From Micromussa lordhowensis (taxonomy: Eukaryota; Cnidaria; Anthozoa; Scleractinia; Lobophylliidae): 64,000 bases of DNA. The notes under the pieces were generated by a model. The model did no database searches. It was not told the origin of the DNA and saw nothing but the letters and a program-made list of their open reading frames with translations. The stretch covers positions 25,923,414 to 25,987,413 of the forward strand of contig OZ026601.1 in assembly GCA_964020085.1 (NCBI GenBank), read 5' to 3'. This document shows, piece by piece, positions 9,760 through 21,600 of the stretch (positions are counted from its first letter, which is position 1; each line of letters opens with the position of its first letter). A program made the translations under genes and the position numbers.

Positions 9760-12090
9760 TAACTTGCGCGCATGCCTTTCATTTGATAAAAAGAAGTCTT
9801 CTTCAAATTAAGCTTGAAATTTTCATCAACTGCGTTATGATGTTTTCAACTGGAATTCATTTCAATTCAATCATTAAAAAATGAGGGTCACCGTGCTCCT
9901 TTAGGGAAAAAATCAGATAAAATAAAGTAAAAGATCTTCGTCTGGAAGTCAACAAGATGAAATCCCATAATGTTAGTTATAAGCAGTGCAGCTCAATGGA
10001 ATCATCCTAATGTCTGTATAATGCTTGTTTTTCTATCAGTTCTGGTGAGAGAAAAAAAGAGGTCAAACAGCAAGAGAAAAAGGCAAGTAAACGTTAAGTA
10101 GACAGTTTTATATCGCAGCTGTTCATGAGCTCGAGAATGTAGGTCAGTCGGTCATAAATGCAATCATACAGTCAGTCATTATCGGTCGGTCTGTCCGTCG
10201 GGAGGGCGGGAGTGCGATTGTCCCGCTAGTCAGTCAGTCAGTCAGTCAGTCATAGTCATTAAGTCGGTAGTCAGTCAGTGAGTTTGTCAGTCAGTCAGTC
10301 AGTCAGTCAGTCAGTCATTGTCATTCAGTTAGTAGCCAGTCAGTGAGTTTGTCAGTCAGTCAGTCATTGTCATTCAGTCAGTAGCCAGTCAGTGAGTTAG
10401 TCAGTACGTCAGTCAGTCATTGTCATTCAGTAAGGAGTCAGTCAGTGAGTTGTTCGGTCGGTTGGTTGATCGGTCGGTCGGACGGCAAGTCAGGCAGCGA
10501 GAAAGTCAGCTAGCCAGTCAATCAGCCAGCAAGCCTGTCAGTCAATATGTAATTCCGTCAACTGGCCGACTAGCCAGTTAGTGCGTCAGTCCGACGCCTG
10601 TCAGCTTTTAGATAAGCGGTCGATTGGTCAGTGGAAGAGCCGGTTCATTCAATGGATCGACCAGCCGATCTGTTAGTCTCAAGGGTTACCCAATCAGTCG
10701 CACTTCGGAAGGGTCGATTGGTCAGCCAGGCCGCGCAGAAACCAGTGGCTTTGTCAGCTAGCCGGCATGTCAGTCGGTACACTATTACTTGTACTACCGT
10801 ATTGTAGTTCGCAGTTTTCTGTTGATAATTTGCTCCATATGTTTACACCTGGCTCGAAATATTTGATGTCTGTATCTTTTTAAATTTCTTCCAAAAAACA
10901 AGCTATTCTGTATTATATCTGTTATTCTGTTGAGAACTCGCCCTCGTAACTATATGACGTGTTTCCTTGCATTTTTAAGGCTGGCTCCAGGCAGTATACT
11001 GTGGAAGAGTTCCGCGCCTTGAAGAGAAAGATGTAGGCACAGGGTAAGATTGCGTCCTAGACATTGGACTGACGACACCAACATCCGGGTCCTACACTGT
11101 GCTGTGCTATCGGCTGCAAAAGTGGTCATCAAGCTAAATCGAAATTCTGTCCATTTGGGTTTAGTAATCGTTGTTTAGTTTCACTGATCAAGACGTTGTC
11201 GTTTTAGATGTAAGAATTTGAGTGGTTACCACTTGGTGATAGTCTGTTGTCCGAGCTACTTGTAACAAGGTGTGGGAAAAATGATTTTTCTAGTCACTTT
11301 TCTACTGCGCTCAAAGCAGTCTGTCCACTAGAAGCGAAAAAAAAAAAGAAGAAATAAATGGCCTTTTTTGATATTTAAAGTTTTCCTGACCTTTTTCTAA
11401 GGAAATGGTTCTCTTGGTAACAGTAAGAAGAGAAGGTCATAATTAAAGAAGATACAAAACAGGGTCGAGAACGATCTTTAAGCTTAATTCTGTTCTTTAC
11501 TTGTTTGTTTATGATCGATTTATTTACTCAGCTGTTACAGTGACTGTTGTCCCCCGACTCCAGCTCCGTTCACTTTATTAACCTATACAGTGATCCTTGA
11601 AGTGGTTTGAACCTTTGTAAACTCATCCATAGGTGCTTGATTCAAAGTAGTTAACTATAAGTAGGCTCACCGCTGACCAACAATCCTATTCAGACCGCGG
11701 GACTGAATCCGCCCTTACGAACAATAACCAGACGTTTTCAGCATTTTTTAAGTGGAAGCTGACAAACTTTTGAGTTTATCGGAAATTTATTTGAAAATAA
11801 TTTTGAGTGACATATACTTGAATTTGACATAGCAATGACATTTTTTGAAGGCGTTTTTCCCAACAAATTTCGTCTTGTTTTCGTTTACAAAATATAACTT
11901 TCATGCACTTAGCCGTTACATGTTTAGAATTTGTTTAGAAATTTTTAAATTAATTGAATGCTTTTGAGTCACTACTTTGAAACATCAAGATGGTGGCTGT
12001 TTGGATAATCTGATGTTATTACCTCGTAATATGCATCATTGTCCCACGCTTCTTACTTCAAAGGAAACGTTTTAAGGACGTGCTGTATAT
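9760..12090. other. Intergenic region between the CNBD gene and the first downstream SINE
   Basis: The segment contains the probable CNBD 3' UTR with AATAAA at 9921-9926, a short copy of the GTCACCGTGCTC repeat at about 9889-9912, and the CAGT-type simple repeat at 10135-10795. From 10800 to 12090 I see no gene; the frames are short and lack motifs. Confidence 0.6.
10135..10795. repeat. Degenerate CAGT/GTCA tetranucleotide repeat tract
   Basis: Runs of GTCAGTCAGTCAGTCA are densest at 10224-10315 and are embedded in a 660-base halo of CGGT, GGTC and CAGT variants. A higher-order unit is visible: CATTCAGT, then AGTAGCCAGTCAGTGAG, then TTTGTCAGTCAGTC, recurs at about 10255, 10318 and 10367. It is a microsatellite that grew partly by duplication of larger units. 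Confidence 0.9.
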
Positions 12091-12338
12091 AGGCGCGTAG
12101 CCGCGTGGTAAGTGCGCTTGCCTCCGGATCGAGCCGTCCGGGTTCGAGCCCTGGCCAGGGACATTGTGTTGTGTTCTTGGGCTATACACTTCACCTTCAC
12201 CGTGTGTCTCTCCACCGAGATGCATAAATGCTAGAGGTCACCCTGCGTTGGACTAGCACCCCATCCGGGGGGAGTAGAAATACTCCAAGTGTTCATGCTA
12301 CAAAAACCGGAGATAAGTGCCGGCCTGATGGGTCAAAG
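12091..12338 (+). mobile_element. tRNA-derived SINE, copy 2
   Basis: The tRNA-like head has an A box region TAGCCGCGTGGTAAG and an intact B box GGTTCGAGCC at 12141-12150. The shared SINE body (TTGTGTTCTTGGGC, CACCGTGTGTCTCTCCACC, TTCATGCTACAAAAACCGG) follows. It is probably transcribed by RNA polymerase III in active copies. Confidence 0.85.
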
Positions 12339-12389
12339 AAACTGTCCAATAACAACTTGGCAAGAGATCAATGATAATCTAGGATGTAA

Positions 12390-12905
12390 TTTTTATGATT
12401 AAGATATTAATCATAAAAATTAAAATTCCTCGGTTGTGATTGGTTTAAAAGAAACTCCTAATTTCTACTTATTAACTTGCAAATTGAAGTTGTTATCGGA
12501 GAGTTTGTTATTGTACAGTTTGTTGTCGGAGAGTTTGTTATTGTACAGTTTGTTATCGGACAGTTCAATAAGCCAATCACATTCAAAGTTGCAGTTTAAA
12601 TCAACCAATCGCATTCAAAGTTGAAGTTTAAATCAATTTCAGAGCGACTTGAAACAATTTGCGTCTCCTTTGTCAGTCTTTTAAAGCATATTTTTTCTTT
12701 CTTTCATGACTTGGCTATTCATATTTTCTCGGAAATTGAAATTTTTATGATTAATTGGTAATAAGACTTCGTGTCGTCCAATTCGGTCTGTAATCATACT
12801 CATGATAAACAAATCGGACTCCCGCTGCGTAGTCGTCCGATTTTGTTATCACTTGTATGATTACAGGCCGAATTGGACTCCACTCAGTCCTATTATCATT
12901 ACTTA
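12390..12905. mobile_element. Composite hairpin DNA element
   Basis: Perfect 16-base inverted repeats ATTAATCATAAAAATT (12406-12421) and its complement (12740-12755) bracket a segment with tandem TTGTTATCGGAGAG units (about 12490-12565). Directly after it is a large hairpin with arms at 12776-12798 and 12856-12878 (GTCCAATTCGGTCTGTAATC). The loop arms repeat AAATCGGAC / GTCCGATTT. The elements sit back to back and may be one non-autonomous family. Confidence 0.7.
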
Positions 12906-13274
12906 TTCTAGTTTTGTTGAAATCCCCGCAGAGCTTGAGAGCGCTGTGAGCTCTACACTTAGAACACTATTATGAACTTTATGACATTCAATTTCTGGAG
13001 TACGTGTGCCCTGCTAAAATTCATAAAGGAAAAAACTAAATCTTAGAAAGAAAGAATAAAGAAAAAAAAAAGAAAGAAAGAAAGAGTATTCAAAAGGTTT
13101 GAATGGGAATTTTCATTAACATTATAGTGCGTAGACCTTTTTAACTTAATCGGGCTTTTAGCTTACAGTCTAATCAATCTCGCCTTATGAAAAAATCTGT
13201 AATGGACGAGAAAATGCATGCAGCGAGGAAATATGTACATCGGTGAAAATACAAAGTATATTTAAAAATGTTTC

Positions 13275-13280
13275 TTTATT
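13275..13280 (-). promoter_or_regulatory. Candidate poly(A) signal overlapping the stop codon
   Basis: On the minus strand the last codons read TCT AAA TAA AGA, so AATAAA covers the TAA stop. No other signal is obvious within the next 100 bases downstream. If it is used, the 3' UTR is about 10-25 nucleotides. Confidence 0.45.
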
Positions 13281-14756
13281 TAGAAAATGCACGCGGTTTT
13301 CTGGCCCTATTTAAGGTTCTGTTGCGCCATCGACTGCGTTTTTTCCGCAGCAATTTCTCGTATACAGGATCATAGGTAGGCGTACTTTCAGCTCCCAGCA
13401 AAAACAGCGTTAGCGGTGAGAGAACTGCGTTAGCTGCCAGTTTTTGCCTTGAAGGAAGTTGTTGCCGACGAATACCACGTCTGGGCTTTGATTCACTGCT
13501 CTTTTCTGCTAAAGGGACGAGACAACTGCCTGGCTCTTTCTTGTCTTGCAGTTCTGAATTAATCTCAGCGACCTTTTGCTTCTGGGCAACTTCGTCTTCA
13601 ACTGGATTGTTTTCAGGTGTGTCTTTGAGAGCTAGCAGAAACCTGTTAACAGGAATATTGATAGCAAGAAAATCAAGACGACCAGGAAACAGGCGTGGCT
13701 GATTGAGCAGTGGCTGATTGAGCAAATCAAGGTATATAATGAAGTTGTGTTACCTAGCGCATTATATGTGACTGAAAAAATACTTCATTATGATTGGCTG
13801 AGAGCAGGTCAACTCATCGTTAATTTTTGTTACGCACTGTTAAGTTAAAGCGCGTGTTCGTAATTTTCTCGATGCTATAATAAATTAGTGATATATGGAA
13901 GTTCGAGCAATTAAGGATTTACACTACTGGTGAGATTTGCAAACTCTTTCAGTTTGAAAGAAATTTAAAATATCACTTGCAGTGTAAATTCTTTTAAAAT
14001 TGCACACTCTGTTATTCGATTTCCTGTACTCATTGCCCAGGTAAGCATTTTTTCTTAATGACATCATTGCAAAAATTACACCTTACCCAAGAGGCAAGAC
14101 AAGCCAGAGAAACTAGAAAACCTCGTTTCAAACTGAGCTCGACCTGAGGAAAGAAAATTTGACCGTGTAGTGGAAGTCCTATGTATTTCTGACTCAGCTA
14201 GTCTGTAGGCAAGGGCTTTGAAAATTAGAGCGCTGCTCTCTTAGTAAATTAACGGCGGAGCTCAAGCATCTTTCATTGGCAATGGTACCGGCGCTCAATG
14301 TAAAACTGCGGTATAAATACCTGAGCGGACATTCTGCTTAGTTAAGTTTCTCTCCCTGACGCTGCGGCGATAACCCAATTGCGATACTGTAGAACTCAAT
14401 TTTATTAAACAATAAGCTGCTCTTTTTCATAGTGTTCTTTTCATGGGTCTGGTCATAAACCTTGCAGCACGAAACATAAAACATCCCTTAGTTCGGTGTA
14501 CGCTGTAGTCACACTAACCCTAAGAGACCTAATGACTCTTCCTTCTCCAAGCCAATGAAGGCCCCCAGTTCTTTCCCAGCCAATGAAGGACTTAAGCAGA
14601 ATTGTAAACTTACTTTTCATGTTTTGGTGGTGTCTCTCCGTCCGGCTCAAGAATTTCGGTTGTTCCATACGAGTAAAGTCTTACGAGTAAAGCCATAAGG
14701 CCCAGAATCACTAGTATCACCAGATAGAACACAGATGTGAAGAGCAGTTCAATCAT
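13276..14756 (-). CDS. Small single-pass membrane protein of unknown function (two coding exons)
   Basis: Exon 14756-14614 starts MIELLFTSVFYLVILVILGL, a hydrophobic segment of about 22 residues, followed by RLYSYGTTEILEPDGETPPK. It ends phase 2 at an AA|GTAAG donor. Exon 13642-13276 begins after a GTTAACAG acceptor, restores the frame as HEKFLLALKDTPENN and runs to TAA. The product is about 169 residues: an N-terminal membrane anchor, an acidic then Lys-rich middle, and a very basic tail (RKKRSRWRNRTLNRARK). I do not recognise a family. The frame is open upstream to an acceptor near 14778, so a further exon is possible; a CCGAG|GTAAG donor at 15296 is a candidate. A poly(A) signal AATAAA overlaps the stop codon. 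Phase match and the transmembrane segment support a real gene. Confidence 0.6.
13735..14110. repeat. MITE-like repeats in the membrane-protein gene intron
   Basis: The segment GCAATTAAGGATTTACACTAC (13908-13928) and the later CACTTGCAGTGTAAATTC form inverted ends. They resemble the repeat at 60445-60590 (TGTAGTGTGAATCCTTAATTGC). The sequence CTTCATTATGATTGGCTGAG is a typical element edge. It has no coding content. Confidence 0.5.
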
Positions 14757-15677
14757 TTCTAAGCTGAGCGGAAAACCTGTGGCAAAAAATTAATATTATA
14801 ATAACGCGCCCGTTAGGCGATGCATTTTTTTATTATTTTATTTACCGTAGACAGTTTGATTAATAACTACAGATATTTCAACAATCCTAGTCGTGTTTTG
14901 TTTTGTTTTCCTCCTCCCCGGAGTTACGCGACGATTGCAAAAACTGTTCTCGTGGAAGAAAAATAAATTATTAAACTAAAGAATCATGCGCACAATTTGA
15001 CCATTTTCAAACTCACGGGAAAAAATAAAACAAAGAAAAAACAAACAAACAAGCAAAGAACCAGTCAAACAAACAAACCCGACGAAAAGAAAACCAAAAG
15101 ATCTTACAATAACTTTTGGCGTATCGAGATTCTTTCTTTTTTTTCATGGCACTTCTGAAACAATGAAAGAAAATGAAAACACGGATGAAAGAGACCTACC
15201 AGTTGGGAAAGAAACTTGAGAAAGCTTCTGCTGCAAGATCTTAATAGCGACGGAGTGAAGAAAAACTTCAACTCGCATTACGTACCAATCCTTACCTCGG
15301 GCGGACAAAAAATCGAACAACGGTGATTATATACGTCACAGTCACATTACATCACTTTCAATCGCGCTAAGCTCGTGCACGAAAGAAAGCCGGCGGGTTG
15401 AGAACAAAAAATAAACAAATAAAATAGTAGCCATTGATAAAAATATGCAATAACCTGATCATGATGAATTTTCCACCCATTCTTCTGCAGAACTCAGTCC
15501 GTTTTCATTTGATTTTTATTTAGGTATCTATCTTAAGTTGGATCCCAGGCCATTTTTAGAAGTCCGTTAAAGTTAGCAATTTTTCGAGCAAGCTAAGAAA
15601 CTGGGCACGAAATAGAAAAATTATCCCCTGCTACCTCCCCCAGAAGGAATTGTTTTGCAGGGCTTCAAACGAGAAAC
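14757..15677. promoter_or_regulatory. Divergent 5' region between the membrane-protein gene and the OSR1/SPAK gene
   Basis: The two genes point away from each other and their visible start codons are 921 bp apart. A minus-strand donor CCGAG|GTAAG at 15296 and an acceptor near 14778 would place the minus-strand transcription start between about 15300 and 15650, very close to the kinase start. The region 15295-15420 is locally richer in GC (TACGTCACAGTCACATTACATC, with a CRE-like TACGTCA at about 15332). A shared bidirectional promoter is plausible but inferred. Confidence 0.45.
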
Positions 15678-18600
15678 ATGGCGGCTGCCGGCGAAGGTCG
15701 ATGGCCGAACGAGAAGGAACAGTATGAACTGCAGGAAGTTATAGGTGCGATTTTCATGTTGTACTATACAAACAAGGTTAGCCTTTGCGTTTAAGATGTT
15801 ATTTTCCTCCAAGGTTATGGAGCTACGGCCGTCGTTCAAGCTGCACTGTGCATTCCTCGTAACGAACGTGTGGCTGTGAAGAGGATCGACTTGGAAAAAT
15901 GCGGCGCTAGTATTGATGAAATGATGGTAAGTGAACTACTGCGAATCGTGACAAGCGACTTGGAAGTGCTCAATAACATGACGCATATGCTGGATCTCTG
16001 ATTAGAGCTCTAGGATTGGTCAAGTCTAATAAAATATGCTTCTTTGAGGTAGTTTTTTTTTGCCATTTCACGCTGAAGCTGTACTTTGTACGGTCGAGTT
16101 CAGCTGGCATTTCTCGTGAGGCAGTCTTTGCACTCGATAACTCTAATTACAATAATGTCATAAGTACTTGTCATGAAAGCCTTCTGATGCCATAGAAACC
16201 GCATATTTAAGCTTATCTGCAAGCTGATTTTGTCAGTTAAAAAAAATGATTAATAATAAAAATAAAAATGTCATTTAGCGAATAAATTACATACAGCTGT
16301 ACGCTAGCGCTATTGGCGGCTTGTAACGTGTTTATTTTTCAAGTGCAATCAAAGTGCTTTAAGATAGTTCTGTTCCTGAAATCGATATATATTATTTTAC
16401 TCCTCTAGGATGACTAAAGTTTTGTGTTCTATTCTACCATAATTTCCAAACATATCTACATGTTATTTTGAATCCACCGTTAGGGGATTAAGGCACTAAA
16501 ATTGGCAATTTCTCCTAAAATAAATAATTATGGATTCAAAGATTAGGGGAATATAAGTTGTGCACATTATTCATTTGTTTGCAGAGTTTGATGGTTAGGG
16601 GCTGTTGACACATTCACTTGTTCCCTGCTGAACATCAACTGGACATTTAGGTCATACCCCCACCCCCAGCGGAGAGTCACTACACTGTAGTCTCTACAGT
16701 TTATGTTACTGACTATTAAAATATCAGCATAATCTATTGCTTACATTCAAATATAGAGAACACTTTTTATTAATCAAATGAAGCTTTGCCGTAACTGTTC
16801 TGTTGAAGCATCTATATGTCTTTATGCAATTCACATTTTCCATGTTTGAACACACTGTTTATGTATGCTTCAGGTTTGCAGCTAAGTGCCAGCTGCTGGC
16901 GAAATTCACTGACTGAGAAAGAGGTGGTCACCGGCTCAATTTGGGGGGGGGGGGGGGGATCACTCGGTAAAGGACAACTAACAATTTTTAGGTTTACGTA
17001 CATACGCACAATCATTCGATAGCTGAACCATATCAAACATTCTAAATGAAAAGTTTGGAATACATGTAGATTCCAAACTGCCTTGAGTATCGATGCCACT
17101 ACAATGAGTAAAGTAAATGAAATAAAGCCTTGTTTTAAGCATTTGTTTACCATGCTCTCTTTCTGTGTACTACTGTATGTCCACCATCTTGTAAATGTGA
17201 AGCTTGGTAGCCCCGCATTCAAGGCATTGCTAAAGATTGGGGACAAAAAGTTTGTTCCAGGTTTCTCGTGAAAAATGGTGGCTGGCTCAATGAAAATCTT
17301 AGCTGAGAGACTAATTTCTTAGCTACACAACCCTGATGCTCTAATCTGTCTTTATTCTTAAGTCTAAATTAGGTCTGTTGTGGTCATATTTACAGGTGAA
17401 AACTTGAGGACTGTAATTCTCAGTTTAAAGTAAAGCTATTAAATTGGACCAAATGTTTTGCTGTTGATCCAAATTTCCCTGTACTGATATCCAGAAATAA
17501 ACTCAACTTATCCCCTACCCTCTTAAAATGTCCAGTTGATGTTGTTGGGGACAGGTGAATATTCCAATAGACACCTTTTAAAAGCAACCTCTCCCCTCTC
17601 CCCTCCATTTCTTTCGCAGACCCAATCTAATGCACTTTGCAATTTTTGGGGGGTCATTCTCAAAAACCACCAGCTTTCTCTCCACCCCACTGGTGCTCAT
17701 AAAAAAGAAAGGTTCCTTAGACAGACTACAGGTCACTAACAGCAAGCAATCTTTCAGTTGCTCAAATAGTATTGGTTGAGACCTGCAAAGTAATTCGGCA
17801 ACTGTTTTGGCCCTGCATGCTGTTGGATGATGAGATTATCTATTTTCTAGAGCGCACTCACCGTGGTGCTAAGTTGGGGTGATGAGATACTTGGATAGAA
17901 TTGGCTGTGTATTGTCTAGGTACCCAACTTTCATGTCTCTGGACTTGGCTTTTCAACTATAGAAAGAATTGTATTCATGACATGGCATCCTATGTTTGAC
18001 AGAGGCCAAGTTTTAATGACATAGAAATTTTAGGAAACTTCTGCAATGAACTTAAGTCCTTTTTTGATTTTGTTTTGATCCGAACATTAATGACCTCATA
18101 AATGTGTTAAGCGAATTCTTTTTAGGTAATTTAATATAATATTTGCTGCTGCTAAGCTTTTGTAGGTAAGAGATATACTGTAAATGCTGGTGTGTAAGCT
18201 GCACTCGCAGATACAGTAAGCTGTACCCCGAGTTTGGCAACTTCAATTTTGGAAAAGAGGTTATGAAAGAAATCAAAATGAAGCAAAAGTAGAGTCTTGA
18301 GAAAGATTCTTAACATGTAAAATTAATTTCTTGTTTTATTGAAAGTAATTAGATATCTAGTTTTAGATCAGATCAAAATGAAGACCCTTTTGGATGGTGT
18401 GCTGTACAATTTGTATACATTAATTTTATACATAAGAAAATTAATAATTATTCAGTTGGATCAATTATTACATGTATATCCAAATTCCTGAAAGTTTGCA
18501 TACTAATTATATCTTTAATCTAATATTAATTGTAGAAAGAGATCCGTACTATGAGCCAGTGTAACCACGAGAACGTAGTGAATTACTATACTTCATTTGT

Positions 18601-21600
18601 GGTTAAACAAGAACTGTGGATTGTGATGAGATTGCTGAATGGAGGTATATTAATTAACTTACCGCCAGACCTGATCCCTTTATCTGTGTTATTAAGCAAC
18701 TGGGAGTATTTCTACAATCCTCTGGATGGGATGCTAGTCCACTGCAAGGCTATCCTCTAGAATTAAATTTGTCGACCAGTACCCATTTATACCTCTGGGT
18801 GCCGAGATAGACACTGCAAGAGTTAAATTTCTTAAGCACTCAAGAACACATTGCAAGGATCTTTAGTCTAGTGTGCTGTAAATCCTTTAAATTCTCTCTA
18901 GCTTCATGTAAGGCATCAATTTATCTCAAGTGACGAGAACTCGTAGATTTAGTCTTTTGGGCCTGGAAGATTATCATTCACAGCAGTTGAAGCACACTTT
19001 GACTTCGGGTTGGTCTGCACAGACCAAGTATAAAGAGTTTATTAGCTGCACTGATCTGATATGGCTGACAATTTCAAAAACAAGGTTTAAAACATTTGCA
19101 CCAATTAGAGGTCCAGATTCTTATGTTGACCAATAGGATTGTGGTCTCTAGGGATAAGAATGATTTTTCACTCGACAAACTACAAACAACCACAGAGGAA
19201 GAACTTAAGTTAACTTGTGAATTACATGTTGCTTTAATTTGTCAGGTTCAATGCTTGATGTGATTAAGCACCAGAAAAAAAGGGGCGGCTGCGAAGATGG
19301 TGTCCTTGATGAGGCAGTAATAGCATCTGTGTTGCGAGAAGTTCTAAAAGGCCTGGATTATTTTCACAGTCAGGGCCTTATACACAGGTTTGTTGCCAGT
19401 AAATCCCCTGATGCCAACAAACAACTCATCCTGGTTAGCTTAGGTTACCTTTTATTTACTTCTTGTACATGTTAATCATAACTGCTTTGGAGAGAAGCAG
19501 ACAAGCTCCTTTCTTCTCCAGGTGACCATATTATTAATAAACTGCAAGTGCACGTGACTGGGAACTATGTAGGTGTTAAGTATTGCACTTTGATACGTGA
19601 ATGAAGTTCTATGAAAAAGGTTAATTAAAGTGGACATGTACATAAATGTATATTTCGCCACTGACTGAGTGTGAGGTCAAGATGACTGGAGTTCTTTGTC
19701 ATCCCGTGCTTATGGACAGAGATGGAGTTAAGACCTATATAAGCACACAAAAAGAACAAGGCCAATATCTAGCCATCTTGACCAAACAAGCTTTATATTT
19801 CCAGAACTGGATTTATTATCTATGGCTTTGGGGAAATTTTTTGCAAAACACAGCACGTAATCGAAAGCGGACAAGATAGATGATCACAATCAAGATCGCT
19901 CAGTCAGCTCAGTCAATCACACAGCAGGATTCGGTTCATCTTGTCTGCTCTTGTAGTCAATTACAATAAATAGAGGATATTTACATGTTCGCGCGTGGAT
20001 ACAAATTGTATCTTCAAGTGTTCAACTCGATATCTTATGAGTGAGAGCAGTGATAAATGCTATCTCTGTAAATTATTTATGTCTTTCTTTTCTTAAATTC
20101 TGTTTGTAGGGATGTAAAAGCCGGTAATATTCTGTTGGCTACTGATGGGACAGTACAATTAGCTGGTATGCTCTCTCTGTGCAATTTAGTTTATCTGAAA
20201 CAGTAAAATTTTAATTATGTAAATCTGTACAAATACATGTACACTGTTAGGTTTAGAGCGCTTTTAAATTGAGTGTCGAACGTACATGTACATGTAATCA
20301 GGCAATTACTTTTGTTTCAATGGTTTTGGTTTAACTCTGGTTTGAGACTGGCTGAGTAGTTTAATTGGTGAGTAATTGGTTTTGTTTTGGTTTTGCGATA
20401 ATGAATTGAAAACCCATGTTATATGTACATTTAAAAATACATACATTCACCCTAACCCTTATGAATGACTTAACAAGTGGTTAACACAAAGAGAGATGTG
20501 GCTGACTGGGCTCTTTGATATTTGTTTTGTAGATTTTGGTGTTAGTTCTGTGATTAGTGACTATGGTGACAGATCCAGGCCCAAGGTTAGGAAGACATTT
20601 GTGGGTACACCATGCTGGATGGCCCCGGAGGTCATGGAGCAGGTCAGGCTTATTAAATACTATATGTACAGACCTTTACTTGGCTACATCTAGGATAGAA
20701 CACTGCAACATTGTGGCTGGCATGCACAAGGTGGCTTGTTGCAGGGGCGGGTCTATGCAGCAGCTTGTGTCATGTCAACGCAACATAGGGAACCTTGAAA
20801 GGGCCAAGCCCCTTGCAGTGTTTATACAAAGGGATTTTTTTAACAGATGCATTGAAAACTTGGCCCGCCATGTGTTGCTCTGCTAAAAATAATTCTAACC
20901 AATTTTGCTAGATTAACCACACAGTATTAAAATTTCATCAACTATAAAGTACATGTAGAACATTGCATTGTTTGAAGCTAATCATTGTTGTGAATTTGCA
21001 TAAACATTTTGAAAAAGTGTCGTATCTGGCCTGTTCTGCATGTACTTCTCACAGCTACATGTAAACAAGGTCCAGCAAATGCTGTTTTACAAACCTTATG
21101 TTTAATATACAATTTTTGGTGCAATGTTTCAAATATTGAAATTCTGAGGTAGTGTTACAGTGTACACTGTATGTACATATAGCAATGACTCTATGTTATC
21201 ATCTATTTAACCATTAGATTGTGAGCTCAAGATTTCTATTCCGGGATAGTTGACGAGGGTGCAGCCTGAGTCAACTACAGGTGTATCACGCATAGAAATT
21301 GACAGCGAATAATCTGATTGTTTTGGTGTATAACTGTAAATTTACTAGTCATTCAAAACTTAATCTAAGTCCTCGTCTAGTAGATTTATACAATAACAAT
21401 GCTTTATTTTGTTCTGAACAGTTAAAACACAAAATTACAAGAACTGCGATATCTTTAGAAATAGATGTGTTTTAAAAGTCAAGCCAGGGGGGACAAATGA
21501 TTTTGAGTTATTCCCTGCCTTTGACGAGCAAAACAAAATAAGATCAAGGGAATGAAAGAGACAAGTAGATAAGGTGCAAACACAGGGAGACATTGTTCAC

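Noticed and set aside
12091..12165. A functional tRNA gene
   Set aside because: The A and B boxes are present but the acceptor stem and cloverleaf do not close, and a SINE body follows.
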